Positions 47,679 through 56,338 of a stretch of DNA of 64,000 nt are shown here, in pieces. The notes beneath the pieces are model-generated. The model was not told the DNA's origin. It saw nothing but the letters and a program-made list of their open reading frames with translations, and did no database searches. Positions within the stretch are counted from its first letter, which is position 1, and each line of letters begins with the position of its first letter. The position numbers were made by a program, and so were the translations under genes. Source of the stretch: Vibrio gallaecicus (GTDB taxonomy: Bacteria; Pseudomonadota; Gammaproteobacteria; Enterobacterales; Vibrionaceae); assembly GCF_024347495.1 (NCBI RefSeq), contig NZ_AP025490.1, positions 2,852,001 through 2,916,000 on the forward strand, given 5' to 3'.

Positions 47679-47706
47679 AAAAGACCTAGCACATGCTAGG
47701 TCTTTT
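47679..47706 (+). terminator. terminator of darP
   Basis: Perfect hairpin aaaagacctagc-acat-gctaggtctttt. Confidence 0.9.
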
Positions 47707-47792
47707 GGTTTTAGAAGTGCTTAATATCGATATGTACTGAAGTATTAAGATGTACTTAGCCTCAATATGTATTGACTATCAAAGTTCAGTCG

Positions 47793-48497
47793 TCACTCAC
47801 CCGCTTTAACAAATGAGCTCAATTCTTGCTGGGAATGATCAGCCGTCAGTACCTCTATCGAGTCTTCAACCAGCACCTTACCGAGTGCCACAAAAACAAA
47901 CTTATTCGCGATACTGCGTGCATCACCTAAATGGTGAGTCACCATCAAGACCGTAATATTTCGCTCTGCCGCTAATCGCTTCACTAGGTTAAGCATTTCC
48001 TCACGAAGCAAAGGGTCAAGTGCTGAGAAAGGTTCATCAAGTAACCAGATATCATGAGGCTGAACAAAACAGCGGGCAAGCGCGACACGCTGACGCTGAC
48101 CGCCAGATAAATGCTCCGGCAATCTATCTAAATATTCCGCCACTCCAACTTGTGCTGCAGCCTGCTCAACTTCGAGCTTTTGGGTTACTGTAAGCTTTAA
48201 ACCCGGATGCAACCCTAAGCCAATATTTTCACGTACCGTGAGGTGGGCAAACAGGTTGTGTTCTTGAAACAGCATAGCCAATGGACGTTGATGCGCTTCC
48301 TTACCAATAAGCGATTGCCCTGCCACAGAGATCTCACCCGATGTAGGCTCGATAAACCCAGCAACCAGCGCCAATAGTGTGGACTTTCCGGCACCGCTCG
48401 GTCCCATCAACGCGACAATGTCGCCCTGCTCAGCTTGAAAGTCAAAGCGAAACAACTCTCGGTGATAGTGGTAGTCCACCTCTTTCATCACTAACAT
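47793..48497 (-). CDS. thiQ: thiamine ABC transporter ATPase ThiQ
   Basis: 234 aa. Walker A GPSGAGKST at 32-40, signature LSGGQ at 130-134, Walker B WLLDEP at 151-156. It drives import of thiamine and TPP. Its ATG overlaps the thiP stop by one base. Confidence 0.95.
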   Translation of the reverse strand: MLVMKEVDYHYHRELFRFDFQAEQGDIVALMGPSGAGKSTLLALVAGFIEPTSGEISVAGQSLIGKEAHQRPLAMLFQEHNLFAHLTVRENIGLGLHPGLKLTVTQKLEVEQAAAQVGVAEYLDRLPEHLSGGQRQRVALARCFVQPHDIWLLDEPFSALDPLLREEMLNLVKRLAAERNITVLMVTHHLGDARSIANKFVFVALGKVLVEDSIEVLTADHSQQELSSFVKAGE

Positions 48498-50110
48498 TAT
48501 CGGTTCCTTAATTCTTTCGCGTTAGAATTTGAGTTTCGAGTAAATAAAAATTCAATCAGACTAAAACTGCCCACACTCAGTAGCAATAAACTCACAGAAA
48601 CCACCGCAGCCGCCTCCATTTGATAACTGCCTAGCAATTGGAATAAATACAAAGGTAACGTTCTAAAATCATGACTGCCAAATAAAGCAATTGCGCTTAA
48701 GTCACCTATAGCTAACATAAAACTAATCGCAAACGCTTGTGCCATCGGCTTTCGTAACGCTCGCCATTCCACTAACCTGAATCGAGTCAGTCCCGTCATA
48801 CCCAAACTTGGACATAAATATTGATATTGCTGAGCTAGGTGCAACATAGGTTGCGCAAGGGTTTTAATCACATAAGGCAATGCCATTAAACTGTTTACCG
48901 CAACCACAACGAAAAAGGCTAAGCTAAAAACATCGGTAAATGATCGAAGTAACAAGAATAAACCAGTACTGATCACTAGCCCTGGTGTCACCAAAATAAT
49001 GGTGCCCACTAATTCAATTTTATCGGCTTTGAAGTTTTTGCCATGCAGACGCCAAGCTCGGCTAGTTATAAGAATCGCGATACCAATGATCATCGCAATA
49101 ATACTGGCAAGCACGGCCACTTTTAATGATGTTCCAAGAGCGTTCCAAAAAGGCGCACTGGTTAAGACATTAAAACCTTGCGCATTAATACCACTAATGA
49201 TGACCATGACCAAAGGTGGTAGCACAAGCAGTGAAACAGCTATGATCCAAAAGCTATCCCACCCTTTTGACCAATAAGTATCTTTCACTAAATACTTATC
49301 ATCAGACTGTTGGCTAGGAGTAACAGAGATCGGTTTAGAGAGGCGTTGAATACTGATCGCGAGGACACCGCACAATAGCATTTGCCAAATCGCCAGTATC
49401 GCCCCCGCCTGTAAATCAAAATCAAACTTAATCGCTTGATAAATGGCGAGTTCTATAGTGGTCGATTTCGGACCGCCACCTAATGCCATGACAGTTGCAA
49501 AACTAGTAAAGCACAGCATAAACACTAAGCCACATACATGAGGAAGCTGCTGGCGTAACCTAGGCCATTCTACCCATTTAAACTTATCCCAATGCGTCAT
49601 TCCTAAATGAGCACACAGCTTGTGCTGTTCTGCAGGCACCGTCTCAATCGCTTGTAATAAAAGCCGGCTAGCGTAAGGCAAATTGAAAAAGACATGCGCA
49701 AGCAAAATGCCATTTAGACCGTAGATTGAAAATGGGAGTTTAATATCAAATTGAGCGAGCCCTTTAGCCAACCAACCACTGTTGCCATAAATAGCTAGAA
49801 TCCCAAACACACCAACGAGAACAGGAAGAACTAAGGTAGAGGCAAAAAGCCGCAATAAAATACTTCGCCCAGGGAACTGACGGCGAGATAAAGCATGAGC
49901 AACAGGAATAGCAAAAAGCACACTTAATACCATCGAAAGTGTAGCTTGATAGAAACTGAACTTTGTTACATGCCAATAGTAAGGGTCTGACCATACTTGG
50001 CTTATATCAAGAGTAGGGGCATTGCTAAGCAATGCCCCTACTGATGAGATAACAAAAGCGGCAATGAGTAACGCAACCCATAAGCCAATCTTTGGAATCG
50101 AATTTAACAT
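48497..50110 (-). CDS. thiP: thiamine ABC transporter permease ThiP
   Basis: A 537-aa permease with two fused halves and about twelve membrane segments. EAA-type loops are visible (LCAHLGMTHWDKFKWVEWPRLR and LCPSLGMTGLTRFRLVEWRALR), one in each half, the mark of fused ThiP/SfuB-type permeases. It starts 44 nt after thiB. Confidence 0.95.
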   Translation of the reverse strand: MLNSIPKIGLWVALLIAAFVISSVGALLSNAPTLDISQVWSDPYYWHVTKFSFYQATLSMVLSVLFAIPVAHALSRRQFPGRSILLRLFASTLVLPVLVGVFGILAIYGNSGWLAKGLAQFDIKLPFSIYGLNGILLAHVFFNLPYASRLLLQAIETVPAEQHKLCAHLGMTHWDKFKWVEWPRLRQQLPHVCGLVFMLCFTSFATVMALGGGPKSTTIELAIYQAIKFDFDLQAGAILAIWQMLLCGVLAISIQRLSKPISVTPSQQSDDKYLVKDTYWSKGWDSFWIIAVSLLVLPPLVMVIISGINAQGFNVLTSAPFWNALGTSLKVAVLASIIAMIIGIAILITSRAWRLHGKNFKADKIELVGTIILVTPGLVISTGLFLLLRSFTDVFSLAFFVVVAVNSLMALPYVIKTLAQPMLHLAQQYQYLCPSLGMTGLTRFRLVEWRALRKPMAQAFAISFMLAIGDLSAIALFGSHDFRTLPLYLFQLLGSYQMEAAAVVSVSLLLLSVGSFSLIEFLFTRNSNSNAKELRNR

Positions 50111-50154
50111 GTCGCTCCGTTAAAAATGTTTCACTTGAGAACCAAAAAGAACGA

Positions 50155-51165
50155 TTAAAATGTTAAAGCACTTTGCCATTCACGGATCCAAGTCTTACGA
50201 TTTTCTGCTACTTCATCTGAAGAAAAGCTCAGTGCATTACTTGGCACTGTCAACGCTTCAAAGCCTTCAGGTAATTTAACGCCAGTCACAGGGTACATCC
50301 AATTTCCGGTTGGCATGGCAGATTGGAAGCCATCGCTTAAAATGAACTGCATGAATTCATCAGCAAGCTTTTCATTTTTGCTGCCTTTCACTTTTGCGGC
50401 AACTTCAACTTGGGTGTAATGACCTTCAGCAAAATTTGCGGCTGCGTATTTTGAGTCGCTTTCTGCAATAATGTGATAAGCAGGTGACGTCGTGTAAGAA
50501 AGCACTAAATCAGATTCACCCTCTAAAAACATAGAGTAAGCTTCAGACCAACCTTTCGTCACGGTTACTGTCTTTTTCGCTAGCTGTTTCCATGCTTGAG
50601 TCGTGTCGTCACCATACACAGACTTCATCCAAAGCATTAAACCTTGACCAGGTGTTGAGGTGCGAGGATCTTGATAAATCACTTTAAGGTCATCACGTTG
50701 CTCAACTAATTCTTTTAAGCTTTTTGGCGGGTTTTCTAGCTTTTCTTTATTGTAAACAAAAGCAAAGTAACCAAAGTCGAACGGTACAAACGTATTATCG
50801 CTCCAACCATTAGGCAGAGTAACAGCAGAAGTATCTACTTTATGCTCAGCCAATAAACCTGTTTTTTTCGCTTCAGCCATCAGGTTGTTATCTAAACCTA
50901 AAATGATGTCAGCCTTACTATTGCCACCTTCAAGACGCAGTCGATTTAAAATAGACACACCATCCTCTAAAGCAACAAAGTTAACATCACAGCCACACTG
51001 CGCTTCAAATGCTTTTTCTACTGCTGGTCTAGGTCCCCAATCAGCAGCAAAAGAATCGTAGGTATACACCGTTAATGTACTATTAGCCGCTAGTGTACTA
51101 TCAGCAGCTAAAGCTGAAAATGAAGTCACTGTTGCTAAAGCAAGAGTAGTTAATGCAAATTTCAC
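50155..51165 (-). CDS. thiB: thiamine ABC transporter periplasmic binding protein ThiB
   Basis: 336 aa. A signal peptide (VKFALTTLALATVTSFSALA) starts with GTG; ATGGAGAG stands upstream. The mature protein opens with TLTVYTYDSFAADWGPRPAVEKAFEAQCGC, typical of TbpA. The frame continues upstream to 51300, but that stretch is the TPP riboswitch. The tandem DSTLAANSTL repeat just after the signal cleavage is a local duplication. Confidence 0.94.
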   Translation of the reverse strand: MKFALTTLALATVTSFSALAADSTLAANSTLTVYTYDSFAADWGPRPAVEKAFEAQCGCDVNFVALEDGVSILNRLRLEGGNSKADIILGLDNNLMAEAKKTGLLAEHKVDTSAVTLPNGWSDNTFVPFDFGYFAFVYNKEKLENPPKSLKELVEQRDDLKVIYQDPRTSTPGQGLMLWMKSVYGDDTTQAWKQLAKKTVTVTKGWSEAYSMFLEGESDLVLSYTTSPAYHIIAESDSKYAAANFAEGHYTQVEVAAKVKGSKNEKLADEFMQFILSDGFQSAMPTGNWMYPVTGVKLPEGFEALTVPSNALSFSSDEVAENRKTWIREWQSALTF

Positions 51166-51169
51166 TGGA

Positions 51170-51190
51170 CGCTCTCCATGGTCATGAGCG
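51170..51190 (-). promoter_or_regulatory. possible ribosome-site-sequestering hairpin of the thiB riboswitch
   Basis: On the RNA strand CGCUC (51186-51190) can pair with GAGCG (51170-51174), placing part of the GGAGAG ribosome site in a stem, 4 nt before the GTG start. There is no T-run. This fits translational control, as is common for Gram-negative TPP riboswitches. It is an inference. Confidence 0.4.
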
Positions 51191-51226
51191 GCACAGGTTT
51201 GAGGGAGGATAAATAGGTAGGATCCT

Positions 51227-51329
51227 AACTCAATTCCTACGCCAGCATTATCTGGTTCAGGTTTACGGGTCCCAAGGTTAAACTTGATCTCAGCTAACAT
51301 TCATAAATCGAATGCTTCGCTCCCCGATG
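51227..51329 (-). ncRNA. TPP riboswitch (THI element) of thiBPQ
   Basis: The reverse complement has the TPP aptamer blocks in order: a cggggagc-type opening, GCTGAGAT, ACCCGTAAACCTGAACCAG, ATAATGCTGGCGTAGGAA. TPP binding should lower ThiBPQ expression. The distance from aptamer to start codon (about 60 nt) leaves room for an expression platform. Confidence 0.93.
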
Positions 51330-51379
51330 AGTGATTTGGATTGTAATTGGAATTGACTCAATAAGCTATAACGATCCCG

Positions 51380-52003
51380 TTACTTGCGTTGATCATATCC
51401 CCAACGTGGCACTAAACCTTGCTCAACACCAAGGTGATCCAAAATTCTCGCCACCATAAAATCCACCAGATCTTCAATGGTCTTAGGTTGATGATAAAAA
51501 CCCGGAGCAGCGGGCATAATAGTCACACCCATAGTGGATAACTTATGCATGTTCTCTAAATGCAGTGTAGAAAATGGAGTTTCTCTTACCACCAACAATA
51601 ATTGTCCACGCTCTTTCATCACCACATCAGCGGCGCGTTCAATCAAATTATCTGACATTCCATGAGCGATAGACGCAACACTTCCTGCTGAACATGGGCA
51701 AACCACCATCTGCTTAGGAGCAGCAGAACCAGATGCCACAGGCGAAAACCAATCATCCTTGCCGCATACAATCAGCTTTTCAGGATCGCAATTTAAGTGC
51801 TTAACCAGCACCGCTTTTGCTGCGTCTGGACCCGCTGGCAATTTAAGATCATGTTCCGTTGCCATGACTACGCGAGCCGCAGAAGAAATGAGTAGATACA
51901 CTTGATAATCAGCAGCAAGTAAACACTCTAATAAACGTAAGCCATAAGGGGCGCCAGAAGCGCCAGTAAAAGCTAATGTGATGGCTTTATTCTTTGTCGT
52001 CAT
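51380..52003 (-). CDS. ubiX: flavin prenyltransferase UbiX
   Basis: 207 aa. It makes prenylated FMN, the cofactor of the UbiD decarboxylase in ubiquinone synthesis. Motifs are [17 protein letters not shown], the SSAARVV loop, [26 protein letters not shown] and [13 protein letters not shown]. It follows mpl by 39 nt and is probably co-transcribed with it. Confidence 0.95.
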   Translation of the reverse strand: MTTKNKAITLAFTGASGAPYGLRLLECLLAADYQVYLLISSAARVVMATEHDLKLPAGPDAAKAVLVKHLNCDPEKLIVCGKDDWFSPVASGSAAPKQMVVCPCSAGSVASIAHGMSDNLIERAADVVMKERGQLLLVVRETPFSTLHLENMHKLSTMGVTIMPAAPGFYHQPKTIEDLVDFMVARILDHLGVEQGLVPRWGYDQRK

Positions 52004-52042
52004 GATCTCAATTACTTCTTATTAATAATTCTATGGTGAGTG

Positions 52043-53455
52043 TTAATTCTTGCTTGCAAGTGCATCCAGTAACTTTTGATGGATACCGCCAAAGCCGCCA
52101 TTACTCATCACAAGTATTTGGTCTTGTGGTTGTGCTTCAGCAACGATTCTTGATACGAAAGCATCCATATCATCACTCACATAAGCGGGTTGATGACATG
52201 CGTCAGCAATATCTTGAACTGACCAATCAATATTATCAGGCTGGAACAAGTACGTGGAATCAGCTTGCTTTAAAGAGTCAGCTAATGTCTCTTTATGAAC
52301 ACCTCGCTTCATCGTGGCAGAGCGAGGTTCCAGAACCGCGATAATTTTCTGCTCACCCACCTTATTACGTAACCCACCTAAAGTAAGTTCAATTGCTGTA
52401 GGGTGATGAGCAAAATCGTCATACACCTTCACCTTCGCAACTTCGCCTTTTAATTCTAAACGACGCTTCGTATTAATAAACTTAGCAAGAGATTCACAGC
52501 CTAGGTCGGGAGTAACGCCCACATGACGAGCCGCTGCAATTGCCATCAATGCATTATTTACATTGTGGTCGCCAACAAGATCCCAATCCACCGTTCCGAC
52601 TTTTTCATTTTGGAAGTAGACATTAAATTGAGAACCATCTTTAACTAACTTTTCAGCACGCCAATCATTCAAACTTTCTTCACTAGGCTGATTCACTAAA
52701 ATATCAGTTTCTTGATTCAATGAAGCTTCACTGCTGTATTCAGTTTCACTCCAACAACCACGTTCCAGTACATCTTCAATGGCAGTATCTTGTCTTGGGG
52801 AGAAAATTCGACCATTGCTTGGAACAGTGCGTACCAAATGATGAAATTGACGCTTAATTGCCTCTAAATCATCAAAAATATCCGCATGATCGAACTCTAA
52901 ATTATTCATGACTAAGGTTCTTGGATGGTAGTGAACAAACTTAGAACGTTTATCGAAAAAAGCACTGTCATACTCATCGGCTTCGACTACGAAAAACATA
53001 CTCTCACCTAAGCGAGCTGAGATGCCGAAATTGCCAAGCACCCCTCCCACCAAAAAGCCTGGGGCATAGCCACAGTCTTCTAAAATCCAAGCTAACATGC
53101 TCGATGTGGTCGTTTTTCCGTGTGTCCCAGACACAGCAAGAACCCAACGGTCATGCAGTAAGAACTCTTGTAGCCACTGGGGGCCAGACGTGTATTTTAG
53201 ATTGTTGTTAAGTACATATTCGACACATGGGTTACCGCGGCTCATCGCATTTCCAATCACCACTAAATCCGGTCTTGGCTCTAACTGCTGAGGATCAAAC
53301 CCTTCAATAATCTCAATGCCTTGGGATTCTAAAAGCGTGCTCATAGGTGGATAAACATTAGCATCGCTTCCTGTCACTTTATGACCCAATTGACGAGCTA
53401 AAACAGCGGCACCACCCATAAAAGTGCCACAAATCCCTAAGATGTGAATATGCAT
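52043..53455 (-). CDS. mpl: UDP-MurNAc:L-Ala-gamma-D-Glu-meso-DAP ligase (murein peptide ligase)
   Basis: A 470-aa Mur-ligase family protein for cell-wall recycling; it joins recovered tripeptide to UDP-MurNAc. An N-terminal Rossmann-like UDP domain (HIHILGICGTFMGGAAVLARQLGH) precedes the ATP loop GTHGKTTT at 110-117 and a C-terminal domain with DDFAHHPTAIELTL. Divergent from fbp. Confidence 0.96.
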   Translation of the reverse strand: MHIHILGICGTFMGGAAVLARQLGHKVTGSDANVYPPMSTLLESQGIEIIEGFDPQQLEPRPDLVVIGNAMSRGNPCVEYVLNNNLKYTSGPQWLQEFLLHDRWVLAVSGTHGKTTTSSMLAWILEDCGYAPGFLVGGVLGNFGISARLGESMFFVVEADEYDSAFFDKRSKFVHYHPRTLVMNNLEFDHADIFDDLEAIKRQFHHLVRTVPSNGRIFSPRQDTAIEDVLERGCWSETEYSSEASLNQETDILVNQPSEESLNDWRAEKLVKDGSQFNVYFQNEKVGTVDWDLVGDHNVNNALMAIAAARHVGVTPDLGCESLAKFINTKRRLELKGEVAKVKVYDDFAHHPTAIELTLGGLRNKVGEQKIIAVLEPRSATMKRGVHKETLADSLKQADSTYLFQPDNIDWSVQDIADACHQPAYVSDDMDAFVSRIVAEAQPQDQILVMSNGGFGGIHQKLLDALASKN

Positions 53456-53738
53456 AAGTTACTTCCAAATACTTGTCGAAAAGTGCTAGTGAAATGAACA
53501 ATTTCTCAATAAAACTATTTGCATTACTTATCACGAATCGGCTTGTAAAAGCGAGCAGCAATGCAAAACAAATTTAGTCGACATTGTAACTGAGATCTCT
53601 GTCGCTTAGTTCATTACCATTAAAAAGATCTACCCCGTAGAATTTAACTTAAGTGTCTAGGTGAATAAAGCCCACTAGAGGTCAGGTTCAGTAGCACTAA
53701 AATCCCCCACTATATTTAGAGAAGCTTAAGGAATTAAC

Positions 53739-54749
53739 ATGTCTGAGATGCGCACCCTTGGCGAGTTTATTGTTGCAAAACAAAATGACTTCCCTCACGC
53801 AAGCGGTGATCTTTCATCCCTTCTATCATCAATTCGTCTTGCTGCAAAAATCGTAAACCGTGAAATCAATAAAGCAGGTCTAGTTGATATTACTGGTGCA
53901 GTTGGTACAGATAATGTTCAAGGTGAAGAGCAGCAAAAGCTTGATCTATACGCTAATGACAAATTTAAAGCCGCTCTAGAAGCTCGCGATCAAGTTTGTG
54001 GTGTTGCGAGTGAAGAAGAAGACGAAGCTGTTGCTTTTAACAAGGAACTGAACAAAAACGCTAAGTACGTTGTACTTATGGATCCTTTGGATGGTTCATC
54101 AAACATTGATGTGAATGTTTCAGTTGGTACTATTTTCTCTATCTACCGCCGAGTATCCCCAATCGGTACACCTCCAACTCAAGAAGATTTCTTGCAGCCT
54201 GGTAACAAACAAGTCGCTGCTGGCTATGTGGTTTATGGTTCATCAACCATGCTGGTTTATACTACAGGTAAAGGGGTAAATGGTTTCACTTACGACCCTT
54301 CACTAGGTACTTTCTGTCTATCTCATGAAAACATGCTGATTCCAGATGAAGGTCGAATCTACTCAATCAATGAAGGTAACTACATTCGTTTCCCAACGGG
54401 TGTTAAGAAATACATCAAATACTGCCAAGAAAGTGCGCCAAGTGAAGGACGTCCATATACTTCACGTTATATTGGTTCATTGGTATCTGACTTTCACCGT
54501 AACCTTCTTAAAGGCGGTATCTACTTATACCCGAGTACTGAAAGCCATCCTCAAGGTAAGTTACGTCTACTTTACGAATGCAACCCAATGGCATTTATTA
54601 TGGAGCAAGCGGGTGGTACTGCGTCTGACGGAGTAACCCGTATTATGGATTTAAAACCAACTGAATTGCACCAGCGTGTCCCATTCTTTGTTGGCTCACC
54701 AAGTATGGTGAAAAAGGTTGAAGAGTTCTTGGAATTAAACCAAGACTAA
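53739..54749 (+). CDS. fbp: fructose-1,6-bisphosphatase, class 1
   Basis: 336 aa (E. coli 332). The gluconeogenic phosphatase. The metal motif DPLDGSS is at 115-121, with the Glu cluster SEEED upstream and GGIYLYPST downstream. AAGGAAttaac precedes ATG. Monocistronic with its own terminator. Confidence 0.97.
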   Translation: MSEMRTLGEFIVAKQNDFPHASGDLSSLLSSIRLAAKIVNREINKAGLVDITGAVGTDNVQGEEQQKLDLYANDKFKAALEARDQVCGVASEEEDEAVAFNKELNKNAKYVVLMDPLDGSSNIDVNVSVGTIFSIYRRVSPIGTPPTQEDFLQPGNKQVAAGYVVYGSSTMLVYTTGKGVNGFTYDPSLGTFCLSHENMLIPDEGRIYSINEGNYIRFPTGVKKYIKYCQESAPSEGRPYTSRYIGSLVSDFHRNLLKGGIYLYPSTESHPQGKLRLLYECNPMAFIMEQAGGTASDGVTRIMDLKPTELHQRVPFFVGSPSMVKKVEEFLELNQD

Positions 54750-54765
54750 CCTAACTTCCAAATTG

Positions 54766-54795
54766 AAACGCTTACTTCGGTAGGCGTTTTTTTTT
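54766..54795 (+). terminator. terminator of fbp
   Basis: Hairpin aaacgcttac-ttcg-gtaggcgttt with a TTCG tetraloop and a nine-T run. Confidence 0.9.
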
Positions 54796-54925
54796 GCGAG
54801 GAAGATAATAATGAGAAGGTATTTTAACCCCGCAAAGTTTACCGCTTCGCCGATTTACAGCTAAAGTTGAATGATAGTTAACCAACTTAATATGGTTATT
54901 TTTATTTTAACGAAAGGAAATCGTA

Positions 54926-55453
54926 ATGAGTCTAAACTTAGTTCCTGCGGGTCTATCCCTTCCTGATGATCTCTATGTTGTCATCGAAATTCCAGCCAAT
55001 GCTGACCCTATCAAATATGAAGTTGATAAAGACTCAGGTGCAGTATTTGTTGATCGCTTCATGTCTGCTCCTATGTTTTATCCCTGTAATTACGGTTACG
55101 TGAATGACACTTTGTCTTTAGATGGGGACCCTGTAGATGTATTAGTCCCTACTCCCTACCCTCTTATACCGGGTTCTGTCATTCGCTGCCGACCAGTTGG
55201 GGTGTTAAAAATGACAGATGAGTCAGGAGAAGATGCGAAAGTATTTGCAGTTCCACACTCAAAGCTATCAAAAGAGTATGACCACATCCAGGATGTTGGG
55301 GATATTCCGGAATTATTGAAAGCTCAAATCACTCAGTTTTTTGAACGTTATAAAGAATTGGAAGTAGGTAAATGGGTAAAGGTTGATGGCTGGGCTGACA
55401 TTGAAGCCGCTCGCGAAGAAATCCTAACGTCGCACAAAAGAGCGCAGCAATAA
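54926..55453 (+). CDS. ppa: inorganic pyrophosphatase, soluble family I
   Basis: 175 aa (E. coli 176). It hydrolyses PPi to drive biosynthesis. The signature LDGDPVDVL has Asp66, Asp68 and Asp71 (E. coli 65/67/70), with YPCNYGYV before it. CGAAAGGAAA precedes ATG. Highly biased codons. Confidence 0.97.
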   Translation: MSLNLVPAGLSLPDDLYVVIEIPANADPIKYEVDKDSGAVFVDRFMSAPMFYPCNYGYVNDTLSLDGDPVDVLVPTPYPLIPGSVIRCRPVGVLKMTDESGEDAKVFAVPHSKLSKEYDHIQDVGDIPELLKAQITQFFERYKELEVGKWVKVDGWADIEAAREEILTSHKRAQQ

Positions 55454-55460
55454 GAGCTTT

Positions 55461-55506
55461 GAGAGTAGTAAAAACACTAACCAATGAAGTTTACTACTCT
55501 CTTTTT
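55461..55506 (+). terminator. terminator of ppa
   Basis: A 12-bp perfect stem gagagtagtaaa/tttactactctc with a 17-nt loop and a T-run. The loop is longer than usual. Confidence 0.75.
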
Positions 55507-55508
55507 AA

Positions 55509-55868
55509 TTATATTGAAGAACCAAACATTGAGTGTCGCCCTTCATTATAATCACTTTGAAACCAGAAATTGATTTTGTCACAGATACCTAAATATGGTT
55601 CACCCTTAACACCTAATATATGGGCATTTTGAGAGCAATACTGTTCGAGACCCAGCTCATAACCTTGTTCATACGCCGTGTATGCATCGCTATCCAAAGC
55701 TGACAAAGAACTCGCTCTTACTAGCTGTTTTTCACTTTGCTTCACTTTTCCACTCAGTGCGGTTTCTTCTCCAAAATCCTTCCAATCACTCAAACTGGAT
55801 AAAGCTGGAAGTGACACTTGAGAGCAACCTACAAGCATCAAGGAGACCGCTAATAATAAAAACTTCAT
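55509..55868 (-). CDS. DUF2799 lipoprotein
   Basis: A 119-aa predicted lipoprotein. The signal MKFLLLAVSLMLVGC ends in a lipobox (LVGC), and Ser follows the Cys. The mature part has the DUF2799 pattern DWKDFGEETALSG and AYEQGYELGLEQYC. Function unknown. GGAGGgatt precedes the chosen ATG. A longer frame to 55952 would bury the signal and overlap ytfP. Confidence 0.82.
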   Translation of the reverse strand: MKFLLLAVSLMLVGCSQVSLPALSSLSDWKDFGEETALSGKVKQSEKQLVRASSLSALDSDAYTAYEQGYELGLEQYCSQNAHILGVKGEPYLGICDKINFWFQSDYNEGRHSMFGSSI

Positions 55869-55933
55869 AATCCCTCCATTAAGTAATGATGACTGAATTC
55901 GAATACTTAAATCATACTGAGTATAGTTACTAT

Positions 55934-56284
55934 CTAGACCCTTTGGCACCAATCCCCAGAGATGATTTCACTTCCGTTCTGCGAAGTACTTAACTGATAG
56001 ATATATACCCAAGCAGGACCAAAATCAGTCTGAATGGTTTCTCGGCGATACTCAACTGGGATATCTTCTAGTACATCAAGTTGTTTTAAAACCTCGTCAT
56101 CCACCATATAGACTTCTCCAGATACCCTCTTCTTTCCAGAAATAATGCCAGGGTATGCGCCAAGGTCATATAAAGCGAATTCAGGTAGAGTTTCAAAGCT
56201 CCCTAGTAATTCACTAGAAGAAAGATAATGCGCGTTCGATTGCCCTTTCCTCAAAGTGCCATATACAAAAACGAGATGTTGCAT
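55934..56284 (-). CDS. ytfP: gamma-glutamylcyclotransferase-like protein YtfP
   Basis: A 116-aa protein of the GGCT/AIG2 fold. VYGTLRKGQSNAHYL is the substrate loop; the acidic VLEDIPVEYRRE block holds the usual catalytic Glu region. The substrate is not established for YtfP. It lies 54 nt after tamB on the same strand, as in E. coli (ytfM/tamA-ytfN/tamB-ytfP). Confidence 0.9.
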   Translation of the reverse strand: MQHLVFVYGTLRKGQSNAHYLSSSELLGSFETLPEFALYDLGAYPGIISGKKRVSGEVYMVDDEVLKQLDVLEDIPVEYRRETIQTDFGPAWVYIYQLSTSQNGSEIISGDWCQRV

Positions 56285-56338
56285 TGACTTCTCCTTACTC
56301 TGAAAACCTATTTCTGTACCGCTTTAGATTCAGCTCAA

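Noticed and set aside
51166..51300. 45-codon N-terminal extension of ThiB
   Set aside because: It is read through the conserved TPP riboswitch and would hide the signal peptide; GTG at 51165 with GGAG upstream is the real start.
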